From Candidatus Lutibacillus vidarii (GTDB lineage Bacteria > Actinomycetota > Actinomycetes > Actinomycetales > Dermatophilaceae), in NCBI GenBank assembly GCA_016717165.1, contig JADKGA010000002.1:1812600-1876599 (forward strand): 64,000 bases of DNA, read 5' to 3'. The position numbers were made by a program, and so were the translations under genes. The notes beneath the pieces are model-generated. The model did not search any database. It saw only the letters and a list, made by a program, of their open reading frames with translations, and was not told where the DNA came from. Positions 35,465 through 45,021 of this stretch are shown here, piece after piece; within the stretch, counting starts at the first letter, position 1, and each line of letters opens with the position of its first letter.

Positions 35465-35467
35465 ACG

Positions 35468-36208
35468 TCAATCCTCCTGCGACCCGGTGGCCGGGCCGAG
35501 CCGCACCACGCCGGCGAATCGGCCGGTCGGGGCGCCGCGGCGGTGCGAGTAGTAGCGGTCGTCCTCGCGGGTGCAGCCAGGGACCCAGGTCGTGGGCACC
35601 TCCAAGGCCACCAGCTGGTCGACCACGCCCGCCGCGATGTCGACAGCGGCGGTGCCGGTCCAGGACACGGCGTATGCCGCCGGGCTCACGGCGGCGGCCT
35701 GGGCCCGGAGCGAGTCCGGCACCTCGTAGCAGCGCGGGCAGATCGATGGACCGACGACGGCGCGCAGGTCAGTCGCCCCTGCGGAGCGGGCCGCCGCGAC
35801 GACGGCGGGGACCACCCCGGCGACGAAGCCGGCGCGGCCGGCATGCGCCACTGCGCAGACGCCCGAGGCTGGGTCGGCGAGGAGGATGGGGACGCAGTCC
35901 GCAACAAGGACCGCCAGGGCCAGACCGCGGGCGGTCGTCACCATCGCGTCCGCGCACCGGCCGCCGTCGGCGGGTCCATGCACGCGCACGACGTCGGCAC
36001 CATGCACCTGGTCCATGTGAACGAGGTGGTCCGTGGGCACCGCGAGCCGGGCGGCGAGCGCCCGCCGGTTGCTCAGGACCGTGGCCAGGTCGTCGCCGAC
36101 GTGACCCCCGAGGTTGAAGCCGTCATACGGTGGCGCGCCGACGCCCGGGGCGCGTGAGGTGAACCCCCACTCGCCGCCCCCGGGGAGCGTCCCGTGCCAG
36201 CCGAACAT
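35468..36208 (-). CDS. pgeF: peptidoglycan editing factor PgeF (laccase-domain)
   Basis: 246-residue Cu-oxidase_4 (YfiH) protein that in E. coli removes misincorporated L-serine from UDP-MurNAc precursors. Zinc/copper site residues appear in HMDQVHGADVV, VADCVPILLADP and AVAHAGRAGFVAGVV. ATG at 36208, 15 bases past the ftsZ stop. The function is by homology. Confidence 0.94.
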   Translation of the reverse strand: MFGWHGTLPGGGEWGFTSRAPGVGAPPYDGFNLGGHVGDDLATVLSNRRALAARLAVPTDHLVHMDQVHGADVVRVHGPADGGRCADAMVTTARGLALAVLVADCVPILLADPASGVCAVAHAGRAGFVAGVVPAVVAAARSAGATDLRAVVGPSICPRCYEVPDSLRAQAAAVSPAAYAVSWTGTAAVDIAAGVVDQLVALEVPTTWVPGCTREDDRYYSHRRGAPTGRFAGVVRLGPATGSQED

Positions 36209-36223
36209 GGACCTCCGCTGGGC

Positions 36224-37384
36224 CTACTTGAGGAAGTCGGGGACGTCGATATCGTCGCCCTCGTCGAAGGTCGACTCACGCGGCGGGCGGACCGGCTCAG
36301 GCACCGCTTGCGGCACGGGACCGGTGGGCTGGGCGGAGGCCGGCTGGTTCGACGCCGGCGCAGACTGAGCGACCGGAGCGGTCGACCGACCCGCGATGGT
36401 GCCCAGGGCCCGGTCGTCGGCCCGGGTCTTCGGGGTGCCTCCGTCGAAGCCGGCCGCGATGACAGTGACCCGGACCTCGTCACCGAGGGCGTCGTCGATG
36501 ACGGTGCCGAAGATGATATTGGCCTCGGGGTGGGCGGCCTCCTGGACCAGTCGGGCCGCCTCGTTGATCTCGAACAGGCCGAGGTCGGAGCCGCCGGAGA
36601 TGGACAGCAGCACACCGTGGGCGCCGTCGATGCTCGCCTCGAGCAGCGGCGAGGAGATCGCGAGCTCGGCTGCCTGGACCGCCCGGTCCTCACCACGGGC
36701 CGACCCGATCCCCATGAGGGCCGAGCCCGCGCCCTGCATGACCGACTTGACGTCGGCGAAGTCGAGGTTGATGACGCCCGGGGTGGTGATGAGGTCGGTG
36801 ATGCCCTGGACACCGGAGAGGAGCACCTGGTCGGCGCTGCGGAAGGCGTCCATCATCGACACGCTGCGGTCGCTGATCGACAGCAGCCGGTCGTTCGGGA
36901 TGACGATGAGGGTGTCGACCTCGTCGCGCAGCCCGGCGATGCCGGACTCGGCCTGGGTGGCCCGGCGCCGACCCTCGAAGGTGAACGGCCGGGTGACCAC
37001 ACCGATGGTCAGCGCGCCCAGCCCACGGGCGATCCGAGCCACGACCGGTGCCCCACCGGTGCCGGTGCCCCCGCCCTCACCGGCGGTGACGAAGACCATG
37101 TCGGCCCCCTTGAGGACCTCCTCGATCTCCTCGGCGTGGTCCTCGGCGGCCCGCTTGCCGACCTCGGGGTCCGCGCCTGCGCCGAGCCCGCGGGTCAGCT
37201 CTCGGCCGACATCGAGCTTGACGTCGGCATCGCTCATGAGCAGCGCCTGGGCGTCGGTGTTGATGGCGATGAACTCGACGCCCTTAAGCCCCACGTCGAT
37301 CATCCGGTTGACGGCGTTGACGCCACCGCCGCCGATCCCGACGACCTTGATGACGGCCAGGTAGTTCTGCGGTGTCGCTACCAC
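36224..37384 (-). CDS. ftsZ: cell division protein FtsZ
   Basis: Tubulin-like GTPase that forms the Z-ring. 386 residues with GIGGGGVNAVNRM, the tubulin signature GEGGGTGTGGAPVVA (about 101-115), the T7 synergy loop NLDFADVKSVM, a Pro/Ala linker (315-370) and the C-terminal binding peptide DDIDVPDFLK for SepF/FtsW. GTG at 37384; AAAGG about 11 bases upstream is a weak ribosome site. Its own promoter region is the 329-bp gap upstream. Confidence 0.98.
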   Translation of the reverse strand: MVATPQNYLAVIKVVGIGGGGVNAVNRMIDVGLKGVEFIAINTDAQALLMSDADVKLDVGRELTRGLGAGADPEVGKRAAEDHAEEIEEVLKGADMVFVTAGEGGGTGTGGAPVVARIARGLGALTIGVVTRPFTFEGRRRATQAESGIAGLRDEVDTLIVIPNDRLLSISDRSVSMMDAFRSADQVLLSGVQGITDLITTPGVINLDFADVKSVMQGAGSALMGIGSARGEDRAVQAAELAISSPLLEASIDGAHGVLLSISGGSDLGLFEINEAARLVQEAAHPEANIIFGTVIDDALGDEVRVTVIAAGFDGGTPKTRADDRALGTIAGRSTAPVAQSAPASNQPASAQPTGPVPQAVPEPVRPPRESTFDEGDDIDVPDFLK

Positions 37385-37713
37385 GGTGAGGTGGCCTTTC
37401 TGCGAGGTCCGGGATGGGGCTCCCCGGGCGGGCTGGGGTGGTGCCTGGGTGGGCCGGCCGAGGCGGCTTCCCACTCGAGCGGCCGACGAAAGATTAAACG
37501 TCTACTCGACGGTTACCCTGCGCTCACCGGTGCTCTTCCCGCGACGGTATGTCGCCACATGACCTCGAGCAACGACACGCCTCGGCGTGTCTTCGTCTAT
37601 CCGAACCCGGAACGGCCGAGGCTGGGACGGATGGGTCCAGAGGGGCTCAGGGGGCGAATGGGACTGATGTGGTGGGGCGGATACGGAGCCGAGGGTTGGC
37701 GCCGTCGAGCGCC
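37385..37713 (-). promoter_or_regulatory. ftsQ-ftsZ intergenic region with palindrome
   Basis: 329 bp without a gene, the largest gap in the dcw cluster. It contains an 18-bp inverted repeat GACACGCCTCGGCGTGTC (37574-37591) and, nearer ftsZ, TANNNT-like hexamers such as TACCGT and the AT-richer GTAGACGTTTAATC. ftsZ usually has its own promoters in actinobacteria, so this is its likely control region. Individual boxes are uncertain. Confidence 0.55.
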
Positions 37714-38445
37714 TCAGCGGGTGATCGGCGCGGAGGGCGCGGTGACGTCGATGAGCGTCGGTTTCGGCGTGGCCTTGAGCAGGACCATCGCCACCGCAGC
37801 CTTCTCGTCGGGGGCCGAGCCGTCGCCCCAGACCAGGGTGACCGAGCCGAGACCCACCCGGACCAGGCCGCCGTCGACGCTCAGCGAGGTGACCGTCGGC
37901 GCCTTGTGGTCGGCCAGCGCGGTGACGGCCCCGGTGGCGGCTCGCAGCCCGGCCGCGGTCGGGGCGCGCGATCCCGCGACCACGATCGGGACGCCCTTCG
38001 GCGCGGCGGGGACGACGGCATACTGCACGGCGTCGGCCGAGGTGAGGTGGAGCAGCCCGGCCGCGTCCTTGACGACGACCGCGGGCCGCCGCATCGTCAC
38101 GGCAAGGGTGACTGTCGAGGGCCACGACCTCCCGACATCGACCGCCTGCACCGCCGGGACCTTGGCCGCCACGGCCTTGGCGATCGCGGCCGTGTCCACG
38201 CGGGCCAGTGGTTGTCCCAGCTGGACCGCGGCCGCCGCGGTGATGGCCTCGACCTGGTCCGCCGGCGCGCCGGTGACAGCGACCTGCTGGACCGACAGCG
38301 CCGAGCTGGCGAAGACGAGCCACCCGAGGCCCGCCAGGATGGCGAGCGCGGCAACGCCGGCGAGGACGCGACGGCGGGTGGTCCGGCGCGCAGCGGCGGT
38401 TCGCTGGGCGAAGCGCTCCTGGCTCGGCATCCGGGTTGTGGTCAT
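37714..38445 (-). CDS. ftsQ: cell division protein FtsQ
   Basis: Bitopic divisome protein. 243 residues: a short basic cytoplasmic tail (RRTTRRRVL), one membrane span (about 28-48), then the POTRA domain (about 50-120, beginning LSVQQVAVTGAPADQV) and the beta-domain (SWPSTVTLAVTMRRPAVVV). ATG at 38445 overlaps the murC stop (ATGA). Confidence 0.95.
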   Translation of the reverse strand: MTTTRMPSQERFAQRTAAARRTTRRRVLAGVAALAILAGLGWLVFASSALSVQQVAVTGAPADQVEAITAAAAVQLGQPLARVDTAAIAKAVAAKVPAVQAVDVGRSWPSTVTLAVTMRRPAVVVKDAAGLLHLTSADAVQYAVVPAAPKGVPIVVAGSRAPTAAGLRAATGAVTALADHKAPTVTSLSVDGGLVRVGLGSVTLVWGDGSAPDEKAAVAMVLLKATPKPTLIDVTAPSAPITR

Positions 38446-39938
38446 GACTCACCGTGAACATGAGAGTGAGACTTCTGGCGGTCCAGCTCGGCGAGGACGA
38501 GTGGGCCGAGACGGGTGATATCGCCGGCTCCGACGGTGATGAGCAGGTCGCCGGACCGGAGCAACCGGGCCAGCTCGCCCGGGGCCGCGGCCTGGTCAGG
38601 AAGGAACCGCGCCCGCCCCCCCGACGCCTCCACGGCATCGGCGACGAGCTGCCCGGACACTCCCGGGACCGGGTCCTCCCGGGCCGCATAGACATCGAGG
38701 ACGACGACGACATCGGCCCCGGCCAAGGCCTGGCCGAACTCCGCGGCAAAGTCGCGGGTGCGCGAGTACAGGTGCGGCTGGAAGCACACCACCAGAGCGC
38801 CCCCATCGGCGACCGCGCCGCGACCGGCGTCGACCACCGCTGCCACCTTGGCCGGATTGTGGGCGTAGTCGTCGACGACCACCACCCCCGCCGCCACACC
38901 CTTGCGTTCGAACCGGCGCCGAGTGCCGGCGAAGGCGCCCAGACCGGCGAGGACGGCCCGGGTGTCAACCCCGAAGCCGTCGCAGCAGGCGGCCAGCGCC
39001 GCGGTCGCGTTGAGCACGTTGAACCACCCCGGCACGGCCAACGCCAGCCGGTGGGAGCCACCCGCACCATGGATGAGAGCCGAGGACCGGGTGCCGACGG
39101 CGGAGAGGTCGGTGACCTGCCAGGACGATCCGGCGGATCGCCCATAGCTGACCACTCGCAGCCCGCGGCCGGCCGCCCACTCCCCCAGCCGGGCCGCCCC
39201 CGGATCGTCGGCACAGACGACGAGCAGCCCGCCTGGGCGGATCGTCGTGACGAACGCGCGGTACCCCGCGGCCACGGCCTCGACCGTGCCGTAGACGTCG
39301 AGGTGGTCGGGCTGGACGCTGGTGACCACACCCACCTCGGGGCGGTAGACGACGAAGGAGCCGTCCGACTCGTCCGCCTCCAGCACCGCGAGCCCGCCCG
39401 CACCCAGGTGTGCGTTGGTGGCGCCGTCGACGAGCTCCCCGCCGATGGCATAGGTCGGGTCAAGGCCGGCATGCCGCAGGGCGGTCACCACCATGGCCGT
39501 GGTGGTGGTCTTGCCGTTCGCGCCGGCGATCGCGATGGTGCGCATCCCCCCGACGGCGACGGCCAGCGCCTGGGCTCGGTGCAGCACCCGCAGCCCGAGC
39601 CGACGTGCGGCGGCGAGCTCGACATTGTCCTCCCGGATCGCCGTGGACACCACGACGGTGTCGACGCCGTCGAGATAGGCCGCGTCGTGCCCGACCCAGA
39701 CCCGCAGACCCTCAGCTCGCAGGGCGGCGACCATCGCCGAGTCCGCCGAGTCGGAGCCGCTGACGGCCACACCCCGGCCGTGGAGCAGCCGGGCCACCGC
39801 CGACATCCCGGCGCCGCCGACGGCGACGAGGTGGACCCGACCCAGCGCACGCAGCTGCGGCAGCGGCGTCGACCAGTCGAACCGGCCCGGTGGGACACCG
39901 ACCGGAAGGTCCGCGCCGGTGCCTGGCGCCTCGGTCAC
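38442..39938 (-). CDS. murC: UDP-N-acetylmuramate-L-alanine ligase
   Basis: ATP-dependent ligase adding the first amino acid of the stem peptide. 498 residues: an N-terminal UDP-binding domain (HLVAVGGAGMSAVARLL), the central P-loop AGANGKTTTTAM (about 128) and the C-terminal domain with VVDDYAHNP. GTG at 39938 overlaps the murG stop. The middle domain shows LEADESDGSFV. Confidence 0.97.
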   Translation of the reverse strand: MTEAPGTGADLPVGVPPGRFDWSTPLPQLRALGRVHLVAVGGAGMSAVARLLHGRGVAVSGSDSADSAMVAALRAEGLRVWVGHDAAYLDGVDTVVVSTAIREDNVELAAARRLGLRVLHRAQALAVAVGGMRTIAIAGANGKTTTTAMVVTALRHAGLDPTYAIGGELVDGATNAHLGAGGLAVLEADESDGSFVVYRPEVGVVTSVQPDHLDVYGTVEAVAAGYRAFVTTIRPGGLLVVCADDPGAARLGEWAAGRGLRVVSYGRSAGSSWQVTDLSAVGTRSSALIHGAGGSHRLALAVPGWFNVLNATAALAACCDGFGVDTRAVLAGLGAFAGTRRRFERKGVAAGVVVVDDYAHNPAKVAAVVDAGRGAVADGGALVVCFQPHLYSRTRDFAAEFGQALAGADVVVVLDVYAAREDPVPGVSGQLVADAVEASGGRARFLPDQAAAPGELARLLRSGDLLITVGAGDITRLGPLVLAELDRQKSHSHVHGES

Positions 39939-41071
39939 CACATCCGCTCCCGCCACGCGGCCAGGACGAGGTCGGCCATCGTCTCGTCGGCGTGCCGCTG
40001 GGCGCTGCCCGCAGCGGCCCGCGCCATGGCCGCGACCCGCTCGCTGTTGCGAGCCAACGGGATGAGCACGTCGTCGACCCAGGCGGGGGTCAGCTCGGCG
40101 TCCGCGACGAGCAGGCCGCCGCCGGCCCGGACCACGCCCTCGGCATTGAGCCGCTGCTCGCCGTTGCCGATGGGCAGCGGCACATAGACCGCGGGGAGCC
40201 CGACGACGGTCAGCTCGGCGACCGTGTTGGCGCCGGAGCGCGCGACGACGAGGTCGGCGGCGGCATACGCCAGCTCCATCCGGTCGACATAGGGGACGAC
40301 GACATATGCCGCCCCGCCGACCGGTGCCGAGGCGCGGAACTCCTTCCCGATCCCGGTGACGTGGAGCACCTGAACCCCGGCGGAGCTGAGCCGGGCGACC
40401 CGCTGTTCGAAGGTCGTGTTGAGCCGCTGCGCCCCGAGTGACCCCCCAGTGACCAGCAGGGTCCGCCGCGCCGGGTCCAACCCGAAGTGGGCGGCCGCCT
40501 CCGCTCGCAGCGCGGACCGGTCGAGGCGGCTGATCTCGGCGCGAAGCGGCATCCCGACGAGCCGGGCGTGCGGGAGTCCCGTACCCGGGAAGGCCGTGCC
40601 GACATACCGGGTGAACCGCGCACCGAGCCGGTTCGCGAGTCCGGCGCGGGCGTTCTGCTCGTGGATGACGATGGGGATGCCGCGGCGGCGGGCGGCCAGA
40701 TAGGCCGGCGAGCACACATAGCCCCCGAAGCCGACGAGGACCTGCGCTCCGGTTCGCTGCAGCACCCCGTCGGCCGCGCGCACCGCCCCGGCCAGCGCGC
40801 CCGGAACCCCGAACAGCGCTGGGGTGGGCCGGCGCGGTAGCGGCACCTTCGGGACGAGCTCGAGTGGGTACCCACGCGCCGGGACGATCCGAGCCTCCAG
40901 GCCGGTCGCGGTCCCCAGGGCGGTGATCCGCATCGAGGGGTCGCGGCGGCGCAGCGCGTCCGCGACGGCGAGCAGCGGCGAGACGTGGCCCGCCGAACCG
41001 CCACCGGCGAGGAGCACGGACGTCAGGGCCTGCGGCCCCGCGGGAGCGGCGCCGGTGTCCGCAGCGGTCAT
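39935..41071 (-). CDS. murG: UDP-GlcNAc transferase MurG
   Basis: GT-B glycosyltransferase that makes lipid II from lipid I on the inner membrane face. 378 residues with the glycine loop LLAGGGSAGHVSPLLAVAD, the second G-loop LVTGGSLGAQRLN (about 205) and the donor-site region RSGANTVAELTVVGLPAVYVP. ATG at 41071 overlaps the ftsW stop (ATGA). Confidence 0.97.
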   Translation of the reverse strand: MTAADTGAAPAGPQALTSVLLAGGGSAGHVSPLLAVADALRRRDPSMRITALGTATGLEARIVPARGYPLELVPKVPLPRRPTPALFGVPGALAGAVRAADGVLQRTGAQVLVGFGGYVCSPAYLAARRRGIPIVIHEQNARAGLANRLGARFTRYVGTAFPGTGLPHARLVGMPLRAEISRLDRSALRAEAAAHFGLDPARRTLLVTGGSLGAQRLNTTFEQRVARLSSAGVQVLHVTGIGKEFRASAPVGGAAYVVVPYVDRMELAYAAADLVVARSGANTVAELTVVGLPAVYVPLPIGNGEQRLNAEGVVRAGGGLLVADAELTPAWVDDVLIPLARNSERVAAMARAAAGSAQRHADETMADLVLAAWRERMW

Positions 41072-42390
41072 GACCGGCCCTGGCCTCGGCGCGGCAGCAC
41101 GGCCAGGGATCGACGGACCACGCCCGGCCGGGCTCGGAGGGCCTCGGCGGCGGCCGGTTCGGCCCGGGCGAAGGAGATGAGCATCCCCAGCGCCGCCATC
41201 GTCGTGACCAGGGCGGAGCCGCCCGCGGAGACGAGCGGCAGTGGCACGCCGATGACCGGCAGCAGCCCGATCACCGTGCCGATGTTGACGATGGCCTGAA
41301 CCATGACCCACGCCATGACGCCGACGGTTGCGATCCGCACGAACTGGTCGCTGGCCCCGAGCACCAACCGGTAACAGGCCCAGGCGAGCATGGCGAAGAG
41401 GATGAGGACGCTCAACGTGCCGGGCAGGCCGAGCTCCTCGCCGATGACCGCGAAGATGAAGTCGTTGTGTGCCGACGGCAGCCAGCCCTGCTTCTCCCGG
41501 CTGGCGCCGAGGCCGACCCCCCACCATCCGCCGTCGGCGAGGGCGAACAGGCCGTGGACGGTCTGGCCGCACTCGGCGCTGTCGGGGTTGGAACAGCTGG
41601 CCGAAAGCCAGGTCGTGATCCGACCCATCCGGTCCTCGCTGGTGAACACGAAGGCGGCGACGACGGCCCCGGCGGCGAGGGCGGCCCCCACGAAGGCCCG
41701 CGTCGGGACCCCGGCCGCGAAGAGGACGGCCGCGACGATCGCGAGGAGGATCAGGCTGGTCCCCAAGTCGTGGCCGCGCAGGACGAGCCCGATGACCAGC
41801 ACCGCGATCGGGACGAGAAAGGGCACGACGACGTGGCGGTAGCGACCGAGCAGGGTGCGCTTCTTGGCGAGGATGACGGCCCCGACGAGGATCAGCGCGA
41901 TCTTGGCCAGCTCGGAGGGCTGGATCGACACCGGCCCGAGGGCGAGCCAGTTGCGGTTGCCGTTGACCGTCACGCCCATCCCGGTGAACACCAGCGCCTG
42001 CAGGCCGATCGCGGCGAGGAGCGCCGGCACGGCGAGAAGGCGGTAGCCCCGCACCGGGATGCGGGTGGCGACCAGCGCCGTGACGGTACCGATGATCGCG
42101 AAGAGGGCCTGGTTCCCGAAAACCGCGAAGATCGAGCCCTTGGACTCGTACGCGTCGATGCTCGAGGCCGACAGGACCATGACCAGGCCGAAGGCCACCA
42201 GGGCGATCGTGGAGCCGACGAGGACGTAGTAGGTCGCCAGCGGGGACTCCAGCCAGTGCGCGAGAGACCGGCGCACCCCCTCGCCGCGACGGGGGGCCGT
42301 CGGCGCAGCGGACTGGCGAGCCTTCTCGGCAGCGGTGTGATGGGCGGTGCTCTGACGGGCAGTGGCGGCAGTGTCGACGGGGGTGGTCAT
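41068..42390 (-). CDS. ftsW: septal peptidoglycan polymerase FtsW
   Basis: SEDS-family glycosyltransferase with about 10 membrane spans that polymerises lipid II at the septum with FtsI. 440 residues; the catalytic Asp-containing loop follows TWLSASCSNPDS and the family signature is PHNDFIFAVIGEELG-like, here SAHNDFIFAVIGEELGLPG. A 40-residue hydrophilic N-terminus precedes TM1. ATG at 42390, 13 bases past the murD stop. Confidence 0.97.
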   Translation of the reverse strand: MTTPVDTAATARQSTAHHTAAEKARQSAAPTAPRRGEGVRRSLAHWLESPLATYYVLVGSTIALVAFGLVMVLSASSIDAYESKGSIFAVFGNQALFAIIGTVTALVATRIPVRGYRLLAVPALLAAIGLQALVFTGMGVTVNGNRNWLALGPVSIQPSELAKIALILVGAVILAKKRTLLGRYRHVVVPFLVPIAVLVIGLVLRGHDLGTSLILLAIVAAVLFAAGVPTRAFVGAALAAGAVVAAFVFTSEDRMGRITTWLSASCSNPDSAECGQTVHGLFALADGGWWGVGLGASREKQGWLPSAHNDFIFAVIGEELGLPGTLSVLILFAMLAWACYRLVLGASDQFVRIATVGVMAWVMVQAIVNIGTVIGLLPVIGVPLPLVSAGGSALVTTMAALGMLISFARAEPAAAEALRARPGVVRRSLAVLPRRGQGRS

Positions 42391-42403
42391 CGGCGGCCCC
42401 CTC

Positions 42404-43945
42404 TCACTGCGCGGTGTCGGCGTGTCGCCGGACGGCCTCGGCGAAGGCGTCGCCGCGCTGGCCGTAGCTGGTGAACATATCGAGGGACGCCGCGGCCGGC
42501 GAGAGCAGCACGACATCACCGGGTGAGGCGAGCCGGGCCGCGTGGCCGACGACGAGATCCATCACCCCAGTGTCGGTCTCGGAGACGTCGACGACCGGCA
42601 CATCGGGCGCGTGTCGGGCCAGCGAGGTCGCGATGACGTGCCGGTCGACCCCGAGGAGGACGACGCCGCGGAGCCGTTCGGCATATCTGGCGACCAGGGA
42701 GTCCACGTCGGCCCCCTTGAGCTGTCCGCCCGCCACCCAGACGACCGACTCGTATGCCGCCAGGGCCGCACCCGCCGCGTGGGGGTTCGTCGCCTTGGAG
42801 TCGTCGACGAAGAGGACACCCTCGACGGTGGCGACCTCAGCGATCCGGTGGGCGTCGGGGCGGAACGAGCGCAGGCCGTCCCGGACGGCGAGCGGACCCA
42901 CCCCGTAGGCGCGGGCCAGGGCGGCGGCGGCGAGGGCGTTGGCGACATAGTGCGGGGCCAGGCTGGTGCCCGCGCCGCGCAGGTCGGCCAGCGAGCCCAG
43001 CTCAGCGGCCGAGTGCGCCCGCTGCTCGACGAAGGCCCGGTCGGCGAGGATGTCGTCGACCACCCCGAGCATCGACAGCGCGGGGATCCCGAGGGTGAAG
43101 CCCACGGCGCGGCAGCCCTCGACGACGTCGGCGTCGCGGACCAGCTGCTCGGTCTGCGGGTCGTCGACGTTGTAGATGCAGGCCAGGTGGGTGTTGGCGT
43201 AGACCTTCCCCTTGGCGGCGAGGTACTCGGCATACGAGCCGTGCCAGTCGATGTGGTCCGGCGCAACATTGAGGCAGGCCGAGGCGACCGCGGCGATGGT
43301 GTGTGACCAGTGCAGCTGGAAGCTCGACAGCTCGACGGCGATGACATCGAAGGGCTGCGGGTGGAGCACCGCCTCGACAATGGGCGTGCCGACATTGCCG
43401 GCGGCGACCGCGCGGAGCCCGGCCGCGGAGAGGATCGAGGCGAGCATCTTCACCGTCGTCGTCTTGCCGTTCGTCCCGGTGACAGTCAGCCACGGGGCAG
43501 CGCCCTCGGCGGGCCGCATCCGCCAGGCCAGCTCGACCTCACCCCACACGGGGATGCCGGCCGCGGCCGCGGCGAGCATAAGCGGGTCGGTGGGCCGCAC
43601 GCCCGGGGAGACGATGACCAGCTCGGCGCCGGTGACGGCGGACAGGGCCGACTCCCCCACCCCGTTCGGGTCACCGAGGAGGATGCGGGCACCGAGGATC
43701 TCCAGGATCGTCCCGCGTTCGGCGATGATGCCGGTGGCGTCGGGCGAGACGATGGTGACCCGCGCGCCGCGTTCGAGGAGGGCGTCCGCGGCGGCGAAGC
43801 CGCTCAGTCCCAGCCCGACGACGGTGACCCGCAGGCCGGCCCAGTCGGCGCCGCCGTGGGTCAGCCCGGGTCGTGGGTCGACGGCGGGTGCGGGGCTCGG
43901 GTCCTGCGGCATCGACGGCGTGCTGTCCTCCGGCGGAATGCTCAC
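42404..43945 (-). CDS. murD: UDP-MurNAc-L-alanine:D-glutamate ligase
   Basis: Adds D-Glu to the peptide stem. 513 residues: VVGLGLSGFAAADALLERG at the N-terminal domain, the P-loop TGTNGKTTTVKML (about 155), SFQLHWS, and the C-terminal domain with FVDDSKATNPHAA and LLSPAAASLDMF. GTG at 43945 overlaps the mraY stop, giving a 30-residue N-terminal extension; an internal ATG is possible. Confidence 0.97.
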   Translation of the reverse strand: MSIPPEDSTPSMPQDPSPAPAVDPRPGLTHGGADWAGLRVTVVGLGLSGFAAADALLERGARVTIVSPDATGIIAERGTILEILGARILLGDPNGVGESALSAVTGAELVIVSPGVRPTDPLMLAAAAAGIPVWGEVELAWRMRPAEGAAPWLTVTGTNGKTTTVKMLASILSAAGLRAVAAGNVGTPIVEAVLHPQPFDVIAVELSSFQLHWSHTIAAVASACLNVAPDHIDWHGSYAEYLAAKGKVYANTHLACIYNVDDPQTEQLVRDADVVEGCRAVGFTLGIPALSMLGVVDDILADRAFVEQRAHSAAELGSLADLRGAGTSLAPHYVANALAAAALARAYGVGPLAVRDGLRSFRPDAHRIAEVATVEGVLFVDDSKATNPHAAGAALAAYESVVWVAGGQLKGADVDSLVARYAERLRGVVLLGVDRHVIATSLARHAPDVPVVDVSETDTGVMDLVVGHAARLASPGDVVLLSPAAASLDMFTSYGQRGDAFAEAVRRHADTAQ

Positions 43946-45021
43946 GAGGTCCCCACCACCCACTCGGCGTAGAAGATGCCCAGCCCCAGCGCGACGAACA
44001 GGCCGGCGATGATCCAGAACCGGACGGTCACGGTGATCTCCTGCCACCCCACCATCTCGAAGTGGTGGTGCAGCGGGGCCATCCGGAAGACCCGTTGTCG
44101 GGTCGTCTTGAAGAAGCCGACCTGGATCATCACCGAGAGCACCTCGATGAGGAAGAGTCCGGCGAGGATGACGGCAAGAAGCTCGGTCCGGGTGGTGATC
44201 GCCAGGCCGGCCAGCGCGCCACCGAGGGCGAGCGACCCGGTGTCGCCCATGAAGATCTTCGCCGGCGCGGTGTTCCACCAGAGGAAGCCGAAGCACGCCC
44301 CCATCCCGGCTGCGGCGATGATCGCCAGGTCGAGCGGGTCGCGGACCTCGTAGCACTTGATGCCGGGGTTGGTCTGGCAGTTCTGGTTCGAGGTCCACAC
44401 GGCGATGAGCAGGTACGCCCCGAAGACCATGGTCGAGGCCCCGGTCGCGAGCCCGTCGAGGCCGTCGGTGAGGTTCACCCCGTTCGACATACCGGCGATG
44501 ATGATATTGGCCCAGATGACGAACAGGGCCACGCCCACCGCGGAGAAGGCGAACGGGTTGACCTGGATGTCCCGGACGAACGAGAGGTATGGCGAGGCCG
44601 GGGTCACATAGTTCGCGTTCTCCATCCGAAGGGCGAGGACGGCGAAGACGATCCCGACGACGGCCTGGCCCACGAGCTTCTGGACGGTCCGCAGCCCGAG
44701 GCTGCGCTGCCGGGAGATCTTGATGTAGTCGTCGAGGAAACCGACGAAGCCGAGGCCGGTCATGAGGAAGAGGACGAGCAGCCCACTGGCCGACGGCGGC
44801 TCCATCGTCGTGACATGGGCGAGGACGTAGCCGAGCAGCGACGCGCCGATGATGACGGCGCCGCCCATCGTCGGCGTCCCGCGCTTGGTGTGGTGGGCCG
44901 TGGGACCGTCGTCCCGGATGAACTGGCCGTAGCCTTTCCGGACGAGGAACCGAATGAACAGTGGGGTGCCCAGGAGCGCGGTCACCAAGGAGACGACGGC
45001 GCCGGCCAGCACTGCCTTCAC
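43942..45021 (-). CDS. mraY: phospho-MurNAc-pentapeptide translocase
   Basis: Ten-span membrane enzyme that makes lipid I. 359 residues with HHTKRGTPTMGG, GFLDDYIK with the active-site aspartates, NGVNLTDGLDGLA, and the cytoplasmic HHHFE motif in MAPLHHHFEM. GTG at 45021 overlaps the murF stop (GTGA). Confidence 0.98.
   Translation of the reverse strand: MKAVLAGAVVSLVTALLGTPLFIRFLVRKGYGQFIRDDGPTAHHTKRGTPTMGGAVIIGASLLGYVLAHVTTMEPPSASGLLVLFLMTGLGFVGFLDDYIKISRQRSLGLRTVQKLVGQAVVGIVFAVLALRMENANYVTPASPYLSFVRDIQVNPFAFSAVGVALFVIWANIIIAGMSNGVNLTDGLDGLATGASTMVFGAYLLIAVWTSNQNCQTNPGIKCYEVRDPLDLAIIAAAGMGACFGFLWWNTAPAKIFMGDTGSLALGGALAGLAITTRTELLAVILAGLFLIEVLSVMIQVGFFKTTRQRVFRMAPLHHHFEMVGWQEITVTVRFWIIAGLFVALGLGIFYAEWVVGTS

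Noticed and set aside
37502..39472. A long antisense frame of 656 codons over murC and ftsQ
   Set aside because: Arg/Pro-rich low-complexity shadow typical of high-GC DNA; the opposite frames carry MurC and FtsQ with all motifs.
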